Shown here: positions 43,784 through 52,347 of the stretch, piece after piece
Layout of the letters: the number at the start of each line of letters is the position of its first letter
Numbering within the stretch: position 1 is the first letter of the stretch
NCBI GenBank assembly: GCA_934432595.1
Contig: CAKRYR010000005.1
Coordinates: 62,001 to 126,000 of the forward strand
Length of the DNA stretch: 64,000 nucleotides
Source of the DNA: an uncultured Lachnospiraceae bacterium
GTDB taxonomy: Bacteria > Bacillota > Clostridia > Lachnospirales > Lachnospiraceae
Direction: 5' to 3'
Made by a program: the position numbers and the translations under genes
The notes under the pieces: model-generated
Databases searched by the model: none
The model's input: the letters and a program-made list of their open reading frames with translations, nothing else
What the model was told of the DNA's origin: nothing

Positions 43784-45295
43784 ATGAAGTTTTTTAAAGA
43801 TTTAAAGTTTCATACGAAGCTTATTATGTTTTTTGCATTTTTATTTATAATTGTTATTTTAATTGGTGTACAAAGGTATTGGACTCTTAATAAATTGGTA
43901 AATGAGAATAGTGAAGTATTTACTGAAAGTCAAATATTAATTGATGTATGTGATGAATTGGAAGATTTGAAGGATAACTATGAGAAGTATATAGCAAGTA
44001 TGACAAAGTTTAATTCAGAGCAATATTATGAATCAATTAATAAATTAAATAAAGTTCAAAAAAAACTTTCCGTTAATAAGAAAAAAGGAAGTTATAAGCT
44101 TTATAATGATAAAGTAATTAAATTAAAAAATTTAAATAATATGATTGATAGTTATATTGAATTATTAGAAAATTCAATAGAACATAGAAGAACAAGCACT
44201 GATTCTAAGAAGGATGATAGTAATTATTCGGAGGCAAGTAAACTATATACTTATATAGATGAGTATGCAAAAAATATAATGAGTAAGCAGCTTGTTAAAA
44301 ATACAAAAGAACATACATCTATAAGGGAAGATATTAAAGTAAATAATGAGATTACAGTGGCTATCGTTATTTTACTTGTGTGCTTTGCTATATTTGCCAT
44401 AGTTACATTTTCACTTAGCATGACAGAGCCTATTGAAAAACTTGTTGATAAGACCATTGCCGTTGCAAAAGGTGATTATAATACACTTGTATATGATGAA
44501 GATGCTACAGGCGAGATAAAACAGTTATATGATAGTTTTAATAGTATGACTAATAGTATTAAAGAACAGGTTGGTAATCTTAGTAGAACTAAGCTTTTAG
44601 AACAGGCTTTGGCTACAGAGAAGATTAATAATCTAAATATGAAAAATGCTTTGAAAGAGGCTGAATTATCAGCACTTCAGTCACAAGTTGATCCTCATTT
44701 TATGTTTAATACTATTAATGTTGGAGCTCAACTTGCTATGATGAACGAAGATGAAGAGACTAGGGAATATCTTGAAAATGTTGCAAATGTTTTTAGATAT
44801 AATCTAGATGGTTTAGATAAGGAAGTGTCATTAGCTAAGGAAATTGATAATGCTGAGGCATATTTGAAATTAATTAAAACACGATTTGGTGACACTGTGG
44901 ATTATGAAATAAACATTGATGAAAATATAGATGTTAATTCTATCATATTACCTAAGATGTCATTGCAGCCACTTATTGAAAATGCTTATATACATGGTAT
45001 TAGTAAGAATGAAAATGGTGGGAAAATATGCGTAGATGCAGTAAAAGAGAAAGATAGTTACCGAATATGTGTTGCAAATACTGGATCAGAATTGTCTCAA
45101 GGTATGGTAAATAGATTGTTATGGAGTGATGACGACTTAAATGTAGATGAGAAAAAAAGTGGGCATACAACTAGGTTAGGTGTTCAAAATGTTATTAAAC
45201 GCCTTAAGTTGTATTTACATAGACAAGATGTTATTGATATATCTTATAAAGATGGAATGAATTGTTTTACTTTGATTATTCCAGATGAAGCATAA
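43784..45295 (+). CDS. Sensor histidine kinase, YesM/LytS type
   Basis: 503 residues. Two membrane helices (about 12-32 and 187-210) frame an extracytoplasmic domain; a HAMP domain follows, then a His_kinase domain of the YesM/LytS kind with His305 in QVDPHFMFNT, and a HATPase_c domain (LIENAYIHGI, GLGV-type loop RLGVQNVIKRL). It would phosphorylate the AraC-type regulator encoded next, 17 bases downstream. The start at 43784 uses GAGGA overlapping the end of the preceding gene. Close spacing and the flanking binding proteins suggest that they feed ligand information to the sensor domain. Confidence 0.9.
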   Translation: MKFFKDLKFHTKLIMFFAFLFIIVILIGVQRYWTLNKLVNENSEVFTESQILIDVCDELEDLKDNYEKYIASMTKFNSEQYYESINKLNKVQKKLSVNKKKGSYKLYNDKVIKLKNLNNMIDSYIELLENSIEHRRTSTDSKKDDSNYSEASKLYTYIDEYAKNIMSKQLVKNTKEHTSIREDIKVNNEITVAIVILLVCFAIFAIVTFSLSMTEPIEKLVDKTIAVAKGDYNTLVYDEDATGEIKQLYDSFNSMTNSIKEQVGNLSRTKLLEQALATEKINNLNMKNALKEAELSALQSQVDPHFMFNTINVGAQLAMMNEDEETREYLENVANVFRYNLDGLDKEVSLAKEIDNAEAYLKLIKTRFGDTVDYEINIDENIDVNSIILPKMSLQPLIENAYIHGISKNENGGKICVDAVKEKDSYRICVANTGSELSQGMVNRLLWSDDDLNVDEKKSGHTTRLGVQNVIKRLKLYLHRQDVIDISYKDGMNCFTLIIPDEA

Positions 45296-45312
45296 TTAAG
45301 AGGTGAAAAGGG

Positions 45313-46932
45313 TTGCAAAAGATATTAATAGTGGATGATGAACCAATCGCAAGAAATTCTGTAAAGTATATTATTGAGAAAAATATACCTGAATTAGAAA
45401 TAGTAGGTTTGTGTGCTTCTGGTAAGGAAGCTATTGCAAAAAATTATGAATTTAGGCCGGATATTATAATTATGGATATCAATATGCCAGGAATTAATGG
45501 TATAGATGCTATGAAACAAATTAGAATGACTAATGAGGACGTAGCATTTATTATTGTATCTGCATATGATTATTTTGATTATGCAATGGAGGCTGTCTCT
45601 TTAAATGCATCTGAGTATATTCTAAAACCCATAAATCCTGATAAATTAGTAGCAGCATTGAAAAAAGTTATGCTCAAAATCGAACAAAAACAATTAGACA
45701 TGCTTCATCAATTAGAGCAACGTGAACGTATGAATATGATTATGCCTATTCTCGAGACAGGGTTTATTAATGCTATCTGTCTATATGATTCAAAACCAGA
45801 GGAATTAGAGGAATATTGCCAGTTGTTTGAATATAAGCAAACTGGTGGATTTGTTATGATTATTGAGTTTTTAGGTATAGATAAAGTGGATGCTCAAGTT
45901 AAGGGAAATGCAATTCATAATAAATATAGAGACATTTTAAAGGGAATATGTGATTGCATTGTTGGACCAATTATGTCTAATAGGATGGTTATTTATATAA
46001 ATGCTTATTGTGGAGAAGAGCTTTATGAACAGAAGCAAAGAGCTATAGATATGGCAGAAAAGGTTATAAGACGTACTTCACACATATTTGAAGATATTAG
46101 AATAGGAATAGGTACTTATAATAATGATTTAGAGAGTGCAAAGAAGTCATATATTGAGGCCGCAAGAACCTTAAGAATTGCTAAAAAGGTTGCTATTAGT
46201 TATGATGATCCTAAGACAAGGATTTATCATGCAGATGATTACTTGAATAAATCTGATATGGAAAATGATACTTATGAGCAATTATTTGAGGCAAATGTGT
46301 ATGAGTGTATGAAGTCAGATGATATTATGATGGCTAGAATAGGCTTTGAACAAGTATTTAGAAAAATGGTAAGCGATCCTAATATGGATTATTTATCAAT
46401 AAAAAATGCAATTATAGGCTTTATAGTTAATCTAAGTAAGAAGTGGTATTCTTTTACTGGGGACTATTATAATGTAATGATGGAAATTCTAAATGCAAAT
46501 GATGAAGAGGAATTATTTGCATGTGCATCTGCTTATCTAAATGATGTGATTATTAAGATTAATAATGATAAACAGAGTAGAGAACAAGTAATAGTTCGTA
46601 TTGCAATGGAGTATATAGAGAAGCATTATCAAGAGGAAATTACCCTTGAGGATGTAGCTAAGCAAGTTGGCCTTAGTTCAAATTATTTTTCAAGACTGTT
46701 TAAGAGTCGTACAGGAACAAACTTTAGTGATAAGATTCTTAGTTTCCGAATGGAAAAGGCTAAGGAACTTCTTAGAGATACAGAATATAATATTAAAGAT
46801 ATTACATATATGGTTGGATACGTGGATCCAAATTATTTTACAAAATTATTTAAGAAATATACTGGGAAAAATGCTAGTGAGTATAGAAGATTAATGCATG
46901 ATAAACGTGAAGAAGGTGTTGTAGAAGTATGA
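45313..46932 (+). CDS. Response regulator, YesN/AraC type
   Basis: 539 residues. An N-terminal receiver domain with phospho-acceptor Asp55 in IIIMDINMPG, a long middle region, and a C-terminal AraC-type double helix-turn-helix (EEITLEDVAKQVGLSSNYFS, DITYMVGYVDPNYFTKLFKK, YTGKNASEYR). The partner kinase is immediately upstream. Targets are not apparent; no sugar-use or ABC genes lie close by. The start codon is TTG at 45313 after AGAGGTG. The stop overlaps the ATG of the next gene by 4 bases (ATGA), so translation is coupled. Confidence 0.93.
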   Translation: MQKILIVDDEPIARNSVKYIIEKNIPELEIVGLCASGKEAIAKNYEFRPDIIIMDINMPGINGIDAMKQIRMTNEDVAFIIVSAYDYFDYAMEAVSLNASEYILKPINPDKLVAALKKVMLKIEQKQLDMLHQLEQRERMNMIMPILETGFINAICLYDSKPEELEEYCQLFEYKQTGGFVMIIEFLGIDKVDAQVKGNAIHNKYRDILKGICDCIVGPIMSNRMVIYINAYCGEELYEQKQRAIDMAEKVIRRTSHIFEDIRIGIGTYNNDLESAKKSYIEAARTLRIAKKVAISYDDPKTRIYHADDYLNKSDMENDTYEQLFEANVYECMKSDDIMMARIGFEQVFRKMVSDPNMDYLSIKNAIIGFIVNLSKKWYSFTGDYYNVMMEILNANDEEELFACASAYLNDVIIKINNDKQSREQVIVRIAMEYIEKHYQEEITLEDVAKQVGLSSNYFSRLFKSRTGTNFSDKILSFRMEKAKELLRDTEYNIKDITYMVGYVDPNYFTKLFKKYTGKNASEYRRLMHDKREEGVVEV

Positions 46933-47924
46933 AAAAATGGAGTATATTAGTTTTTGTAATTTTTTTGGCATTAACATTTGGTGTTAATAGATTAGTTAAT
47001 TGTCAAGCAGCAGAGAAAGAGAATATTAAGAAAGATATGGAATTATCTATAGGTATTTCTTTAAGTTCTTTAGATAAAGATGGTATGCTTAGTGTAAAAA
47101 ATGAATTGCTTCAACAGAGTAAGGGTACTAAAATTCAATTATTAAATAGCAATAGTAGTTGTACGACACAAAGAGATGATATTAAGGAACTAGTTAGAAG
47201 TGGGATTAATGTTTTAGTAGTTGATGTTGTTGATGATAGTTCGAAGGAAGTTAAGGAAGCTCTTAATTTTGCTATAGCTAACGAAGTTAAAGTTATTTTT
47301 ATGGATTCTAAAGTTAAGGGATATGAGGATAGGACAAGTTTTGTTGGCTTTAATGATTATGCATCAGGGGCAGCAGTTATTAATAAGGTTATTAGTGATT
47401 TTCATAAGAAGGGTGTAGAGGAGAATATTAATGTTATTGTTTTAAAGGAAAATGAGAATTCAGATGTGAAGAGCTTTGCTAAGGGTATTAGTGAAAATGG
47501 ATCGAGTAGTGTATGTGTCCTTGATGAATATGTTCTTGAAAGTATGGAGGAAACGGATGTATCTGATACATTGGAGAATGCTATGAGTTCTTCAGGAAAG
47601 ATTGATGTTGTTATATGTAGCAATGATTATATTGCTGATTTGTGTGATAAAGTTGCTTCTCGTAATGAGTTAAGTATTAGTGTTACTGGTCAAGATGCAG
47701 ATTTAGCGGCTTGTAGTCGTATTATGAAGGATAGACAATTGTGTACGGTGTACAAGCCTTATGATAATTTAGCACGTGAGGTTTTACGTATATGTTCTAA
47801 TCTTTATCATAATAAGTCTAACGAGAGTATTTCTATAGATACAGTTATGGTTGATGGACATAATATGTTCCCGGTTATTGTAGGAAGTCAGTTCCACCAG
47901 GCTAAGGATATATTTGCTTATTAG
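46929..47924 (+). CDS. Periplasmic-binding-protein-like sensor component (second)
   Basis: 331 residues with a signal peptide (about 1-27, ending NCQAA) and a type I sugar-binding fold: SGINVLVVDVVDDS, VKVIFMDSKV, TSFVGFNDYASGAAVI, NVIVLKENENS, IDVVICSNDYIADL and a final GHNMFPVIVG. It is clearly diverged from the first binding protein of the operon, so the two flank the kinase and regulator as separate ligand-sensing or chemoreceptor-type components. Clostridium beijerinckii XylFII-LytS-YesN is a known example of a binding protein acting through this class of kinase. Overlaps the regulator gene by 4 bases. Confidence 0.82.
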   Translation: MKKWSILVFVIFLALTFGVNRLVNCQAAEKENIKKDMELSIGISLSSLDKDGMLSVKNELLQQSKGTKIQLLNSNSSCTTQRDDIKELVRSGINVLVVDVVDDSSKEVKEALNFAIANEVKVIFMDSKVKGYEDRTSFVGFNDYASGAAVINKVISDFHKKGVEENINVIVLKENENSDVKSFAKGISENGSSSVCVLDEYVLESMEETDVSDTLENAMSSSGKIDVVICSNDYIADLCDKVASRNELSISVTGQDADLAACSRIMKDRQLCTVYKPYDNLAREVLRICSNLYHNKSNESISIDTVMVDGHNMFPVIVGSQFHQAKDIFAY

Positions 47925-48113
47925 TTTTTCGGGGGATTCCTTTCGAGGGAAGCCTTTAGCAAGTTTGATATTTTATTGCTAGAGCGTATTATAATGGTGG
48001 CTTTTAGTAATATATGATTTTGTTATGGAAATATGAGTATTTGTATGATATATTGGTTATAGTATTTAGAAAGAGTTGTTTTTCTTAATAATATAATGAA
48101 TGGAGGACGTTTT

Positions 48114-48425
48114 ATGTCAGTTATAAAAGTAAGTAATGAGAATTTTAATAGTGAGGTTATTAGTTGTGATAAGCCTGTGCTTATAGATTTTTATGCAGAT
48201 TGGTGCGGACCATGTAAGATGCTTTCACCTGTTGTAGACAAGTTAGCAGAAGAACATAGTGAGTTTAAGGTTGTTAAGGTTAATGTAGATGAGAATCCAG
48301 ACCTTGCAGGTAGTTATCAAGTTATGAGCATTCCTACTCTTGTTGTTATTGAAAATGGTAAGGAAGTTAATAGGAGTATGGGATTACAGTCAAAGCAAGA
48401 TATACTTAATTTAGTTTCTAGATAA
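48114..48425 (+). CDS. trxA: Thioredoxin
   Basis: 103 residues with the classic active site WCGPC (Cys31 and Cys34) and the cis-Pro segment SIPTLVVIENG. Cytoplasmic disulfide reductant, recharged by the thioredoxin reductase encoded next on the same strand. The start at 48114 follows GGAGG (48102-48106); an in-frame ATG at 48096 lies upstream of that site. A terminator-like hairpin and a structured spacer separate it from trxB. Confidence 0.96.
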   Translation: MSVIKVSNENFNSEVISCDKPVLIDFYADWCGPCKMLSPVVDKLAEEHSEFKVVKVNVDENPDLAGSYQVMSIPTLVVIENGKEVNRSMGLQSKQDILNLVSR

Positions 48426-48462
48426 GTTATAATGAATTTTATTAATGATTATAGATTATATT

Positions 48463-48497
48463 AGCCAGCTTTCCTATTTGGAAGCTGGCTGAACTGT
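48463..48497 (+). terminator. Hairpin after trxA ending in the TGAACTGT motif
   Basis: An 11-bp stem (48463-48473 with 48480-48490, one G-U). Directly after it GAACTGTTT completes GGCTGAACTGT, the terminal motif of the repeat family at 2221. Either a decayed repeat end or a terminator; the T-run is short, so readthrough to trxB is possible. Confidence 0.55.
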
Positions 48498-48631
48498 TTC
48501 ATTAGGAATGCACAGCTTGCGTAAGGAAATTTGAGTTGCATTTCCACTCACATGGGTTAGAGTTGCAAGTGAAAAAGCTTTAATGGAGTGTTTCTAATGA
48601 TAAAAATGTTTTAATAGAAGGGAAGATTAAA
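48498..48631 (+). other. Structured leader of trxB
   Basis: TCATTAGGAA (from 48499) pairs with TTTCTAATGA (to 48600), enclosing repeated elements TTGCATTTCCACT, GAGTTGCA and AGTTGCAAGTG that allow alternative pairing. It lies before the trxB ribosome site. No known riboswitch class is recognised; it may be a repeat insertion or a leader. Confidence 0.35.
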
Positions 48632-49552
48632 TTGGATAAAAAAATATATGATGTAATTATAGTCGGTGGAGGACCAGGAGGATATACAGCTGCTTTATAT
48701 GCTACAAGGGCAGGTTTAAGTACTTTAATTTTAGAGAAGATGGCAGTAGGTGGACAGATGGCAGCTACTAGTGTAATAGATAATTATCCCGGATTTGATG
48801 AGGGAATAGATGGATTTAGTCTTGGAGAAAAAATGAAAGCTGGAGCAGAGAGATTTGGAGCAGAGACAGTATTTGCAGAAGTTACCGATAGCTTATTAGA
48901 AGGAAATGTTAAAGAGATACAGACAACAGAAGGAACATTTTATAGTAAGGCAGTTATTATTGCAACAGGCGCATCACCAAGAAAGCTAGGACTTGAGGAA
49001 GAAGACAAGCTTGTAGGAAGAGGTGTTGGTTATTGTGCAGTATGTGATGGAATGTTCTATAGAGGTAAAGATGTAGTTGTTGTAGGTGGAGGTAATTCTG
49101 CTGTTGAAGATGCTATTTATTTATCAAGAATATGCAATAAGGTTAGATTGGTTCATCGTAGAGATACTTTTAGGGCAAGTAAAATTTATCAAGATGAATT
49201 ATTAAATATAGAAAATATTGAGCTTATTCTTGATAGTGAAGTTAAGGAAATATTATATGATGATAAGGTTAATGGTGTAAGAGTATTTAATAATAAAACG
49301 GGTGAACATAGTGTTATTGATGTTGATGGAGTGTTTATAAGCATAGGAAGACAACCTATATCAGATATCTGGAAGGGACAATTAGAAATGGATGAGATAG
49401 GATATATTGTAGCTGATGAAACAACTAAGACTAATATACCTGGAGTATATGTAGTAGGAGATGTAAGAACTAAGGCTTTACGTCAAGTTGTTACTGCAGC
49501 ATCTGATGGAGCAGTAGCAGCACATTTTGCGGAAGAATATATAACTATATAA
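48632..49552 (+). CDS. trxB: Thioredoxin-disulfide reductase
   Basis: 306 residues. FAD-binding VGGGPGGYTAALYA at the N-terminus, redox pair CAVC (Cys135 and Cys138), NADPH motif VVGGGNSAVEDAIYL and the C-terminal FAD segment GVYVVGDVRTKALRQVVTAA (20 residues). It transfers electrons from NADPH to thioredoxin; trxA lies just upstream. The start codon is TTG after GAAGGGA. It is followed by an imperfect hairpin (about 49560-49597) that should end the unit. Confidence 0.96.
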   Translation: MDKKIYDVIIVGGGPGGYTAALYATRAGLSTLILEKMAVGGQMAATSVIDNYPGFDEGIDGFSLGEKMKAGAERFGAETVFAEVTDSLLEGNVKEIQTTEGTFYSKAVIIATGASPRKLGLEEEDKLVGRGVGYCAVCDGMFYRGKDVVVVGGGNSAVEDAIYLSRICNKVRLVHRRDTFRASKIYQDELLNIENIELILDSEVKEILYDDKVNGVRVFNNKTGEHSVIDVDGVFISIGRQPISDIWKGQLEMDEIGYIVADETTKTNIPGVYVVGDVRTKALRQVVTAASDGAVAAHFAEEYITI

Positions 49553-49559
49553 AAACAAA

Positions 49560-49597
49560 AAATAGTAATATTTTGTGACACAAAATTGCTATTTTAC
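49560..49597 (+). terminator. Terminator after trxB
   Basis: AAATAGTAAT pairs with ATTGCTATTT and, past a bulge, TTTTGTG with CACAAAA, 8-45 bases after the trxB stop, followed by TTTTACC. Confidence 0.6.
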
Positions 49598-49974
49598 CAA
49601 AATGGCGAAAAGCCTTATAAATTGGGCTAAATCTTCCACATTTTGGACAAAATATTCCATTGTTTTTTACAGTGAAATCCATTATTATATACTTATAACT
49701 TCCAATAATTAAACCTACTACTTGCAGTTGAATGGGAGACACTACCCATTCAACATGCAGGGAATATGAATCAATTACTTAGCATTTTATGGATTATTTT
49801 ATTTATTCATAAATATGCTATTTTTATGGTCTAAGGTAAGATGCTTTATATATGATGTTCGCGCGCGAATGAATCTATATAGGTTCTTCGATATATATAA
49901 ATTTATGACTAAACAGTATGGCATAAGCCGAAGGGCATTAAGAGGGCTATTTCAAGTAATTGAGATAGGATGAG
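49598..49974. other. Gene-poor spacer with an isolated GC palindrome
   Basis: No convincing gene. A 12-bp perfect palindrome TTCGCGCGCGAA (49858-49869) stands out in very AT-rich DNA. A minus-strand frame with a CPKCG pair overlaps the trxB terminator and lacks a ribosome site, so it is not called. Confidence 0.4.
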
Positions 49975-50104
49975 TATAATAATTAATAACTTTGACAGCT
50001 TAGGGTTTTTAAAAGGGGAGGTACGCCACTATTTTAAAAACAGACATCGGAAGAAGCAGGTATTTTTGATTTTATTCAAGATACCTGCTTGCTTTATTGT
50101 TGGC
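49975..50104 (+). ncRNA. Candidate structured small RNA
   Basis: TATAAT at 49975-49980 would start a transcript near 49987. The RNA holds GTTTTTAAAA paired perfectly with TTTTAAAAAC (about 50007-50016 and 50034-50043), presenting GGGGAGGTACGCC in its loop, then a terminator-like stem AAGCAGGTAT (50054-50063) with ATACCTGCTT (50081-50090). No reading frame fits. The loop resembles no riboswitch I can name; the -35 (TTCAAG) is poor. It could instead be a leader, but the next gene starts 116 bases beyond the hairpin. Confidence 0.45.
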
Positions 50105-50219
50105 TCTTTTCTTCTATAATAGGAAATTATACCGAAGGTTCTTCTTGCAAAGTTTCTTGTATAAAGTTATAATCAAAAGATAAAGATATATATTGAATAT
50201 TTTGATTGGAAGGATATTT

Positions 50220-51272
50220 ATGAAATTTAAGAAGATTGATATAGACTCAAGAAATGTAATTATTAAGTATTTAAATAAAGAAAATAGAAGATCGTGTTCA
50301 TATTGTTTTACTGATATATTTATATGGAAGGATAAATATAATACAGAATATTGTATAGAAGATAATTGCTTATATATTAGACAGTTTGACTCAGACACTA
50401 ATATGTATTTTTATTATGCTCCGATTATTGATAATAATTTAGAACAAGTCGAGATAATAGACATTGATAATGGGCAAGAACAGGTTTGTGAAAATGATAT
50501 TGATAACGTGAAACACAAGCGTGTAACGCTGAATAATTGTATTAATAATATTATTATTGATTCTATTGATAATAATTATCAGTTCTGTTTTGGAAATATA
50601 AGTTCTGATTTAATGACATTTCTTACAAAAGAATACGGAGATATGTTTGAAATAGAGCATGTAAGAGACTTTTCTGATTATATATATAATTCTGAAGAAC
50701 TAATTAATTTATCTGGAAAGAAATTTCATAAAAAGAAGAATTTACTTAATAAGTTTATGAGAGAATATGATGGGCGTTATGAATATAGAGATATTTCAGC
50801 TGAGGATATAAATGATATTCTTGAATTTAATAGATTATGGTGCGAAAACAATTTAGCAAAAGATGCAGAAGATATGCTTGATGAGACTAGAGCTATTGAG
50901 TTAGCTATGAAAAATTATGAAGCATTAGATTTAAAGGGTGGAATGTTATTAGTTGAAGATAATATAATTGCTTATACACTAGGAAGTGAGATTAATAGAG
51001 ATACATTTGGAATACAGATAGAGAAGGCACTAAGTGAGTACAGTGGTTCATATCAGATGATTAATAATGCATTTGCAAAGAATAATTTAAAAGATTATAA
51101 GTATATAAATAGAGAAGAAGATATTGGAATAGAAGGTCTTAGAAGAGCTAAGATGTCTTACAATCCAGTTATCATAGAAGATTATATTATGGCTAGATAT
51201 TGTCGTAAAAAGGTTACAAAAACTTATAATTTAGCACGAGTAAAGAATAATTATTATGAATTTGAAAGGTAA
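50220..51272 (+). CDS. DUF2156 / phosphatidylglycerol lysyltransferase C-terminal-like protein
   Basis: 350 residues of the DUF2156 family, a double GNAT-like fold related to the C-terminal domain of MprF (aminoacyl-tRNA dependent lipid aminoacylation). Typical pieces are FTDIFIWKDKYN, GKKFHKKKNLLNKFM, VEDNIIAYTLGSEI, and the closing YINREEDIGIEGLRRAKMSY. No membrane segment, so it is not a full lysyltransferase; the substrate is unknown. The start at 50220 follows GGAAGGA. A GNAT gene follows after 5 bases, suggesting an operon of two acyltransferase-like proteins. Confidence 0.83.
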   Translation: MKFKKIDIDSRNVIIKYLNKENRRSCSYCFTDIFIWKDKYNTEYCIEDNCLYIRQFDSDTNMYFYYAPIIDNNLEQVEIIDIDNGQEQVCENDIDNVKHKRVTLNNCINNIIIDSIDNNYQFCFGNISSDLMTFLTKEYGDMFEIEHVRDFSDYIYNSEELINLSGKKFHKKKNLLNKFMREYDGRYEYRDISAEDINDILEFNRLWCENNLAKDAEDMLDETRAIELAMKNYEALDLKGGMLLVEDNIIAYTLGSEINRDTFGIQIEKALSEYSGSYQMINNAFAKNNLKDYKYINREEDIGIEGLRRAKMSYNPVIIEDYIMARYCRKKVTKTYNLARVKNNYYEFER

Positions 51273-51277
51273 GTTAG

Positions 51278-52174
51278 ATGATACGTTTTGCAGGTGATGA
51301 GGATAGAAATAGAATAATAGAACTATGGACAGAGGCTTTTGGTTATGATGATTTTGCTATATGGTTTTTCGATAATATTTTTGATATAAAAAATGTTTTA
51401 GTATATGAGATCGTGGAAGAAAATGATGAGAAAATAGTTGCTATGCTACAAAGAATACCATATATTATTAAGGATTTTGGCGAGGCTACATATATATATG
51501 GAGCTTGTACGGATTTAAAATATAGAAATAAGGGAATAATGGGTAAACTTTTAGCTTATTCTGAAGCTATTGATGTGGCTGAAGGCAAAGAAGCTATATT
51601 TTTAGTGCCAGAAAATGAGAAATTGTTTGATTTTTATGAGAAAAAAGGATATAAAGATTATTTTTATAAATATTTAAGGGAAAACGTAGAAAGGCCTATT
51701 GTTGATTTAGAAAAAGATATAAAACATCGCACTAATATAGAAGAAATAAGAACAAATATGTTTGATGATGAGGCGAAAGACATCCATTATAATAGGATAT
51801 CTGAAAGAATGTTAGCTTTATATAATAATATTAATTTAGGTAAACAATATATAATTAGAAATAATACTTATTTTATTAACCAGATTAAGATGCATTTAAG
51901 CATTAACGGAAAAATATATGTGTTTTACCAAAAAAAAGAGATGGTTGGTTATGCATTTGGCTATATAGAGGATAATAATTATGTAGTAAGTGAATTAATA
52001 GTGAAAGACAATAATGTATATAATGAAGTTATAGGACTTCTAAGAGATAAATTTTCTAATATAAATGTGTTAAATAACCTTGAGGGAAAGATAAAAATAA
52101 AATACGGATGTATTAAATTGTTACGAAAAATGTTAAATATTAATAAAATAATAATTAATTTAGTTTATGATTAA
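51278..52174 (+). CDS. GNAT family N-acetyltransferase
   Basis: 298 residues. The N-terminal GNAT domain carries the acetyl-CoA site around YIYGACTDLKYRNKGIMGKL (R-x2-x-G-x-M type) and FLVPENEKLFDFYEKKGY. The C-terminal half looks like a second, degenerate GNAT or sterol-carrier-like unit (MVGYAFGYIEDNNYVVSELI). The acceptor is unknown. AAAGG precedes the ATG, and the gene follows the DUF2156 gene by only 5 bases, so the two are co-transcribed. Confidence 0.85.
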   Translation: MIRFAGDEDRNRIIELWTEAFGYDDFAIWFFDNIFDIKNVLVYEIVEENDEKIVAMLQRIPYIIKDFGEATYIYGACTDLKYRNKGIMGKLLAYSEAIDVAEGKEAIFLVPENEKLFDFYEKKGYKDYFYKYLRENVERPIVDLEKDIKHRTNIEEIRTNMFDDEAKDIHYNRISERMLALYNNINLGKQYIIRNNTYFINQIKMHLSINGKIYVFYQKKEMVGYAFGYIEDNNYVVSELIVKDNNVYNEVIGLLRDKFSNINVLNNLEGKIKIKYGCIKLLRKMLNINKIIINLVYD

Positions 52175-52217
52175 TGTGCCTAAAAATAGAGAAAAATTAA
52201 AAAAAGCTAGAATTTAT

Positions 52218-52246
52218 TTGACGACTACCTAAGAAAGTGATATAAT
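52218..52246 (+). promoter_or_regulatory. Promoter of the SH3/NlpC gene
   Basis: TTGACG (52218-52223), 17-base spacer, TATAAT (52241-52246). Leaves a leader of about 95 bases with two GGAGG sites (52315 and 52336). Confidence 0.8.
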
Positions 52247-52347
52247 AAAGTTACAATTAATTAACAAATACGTAATAATTCAACTTGAGGGGAATAAGTA
52301 TTTGTTTTGTAGTATGGAGGTTGAGTAGTTAGTAAGGAGGAAATGGC

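Noticed and set aside
49545..49742. Minus-strand 65-codon frame with a CPKC pair
   Set aside because: No ribosome site, overlaps the trxB 3' end and its terminator, and the CxxC alone is weak evidence.
49987..50104. SRP RNA or manganese (yybP-ykoY) riboswitch because of GGGGAGG
   Set aside because: The flanking conserved parts of both classes are missing and the stem arrangement differs; left as an unclassified candidate RNA.
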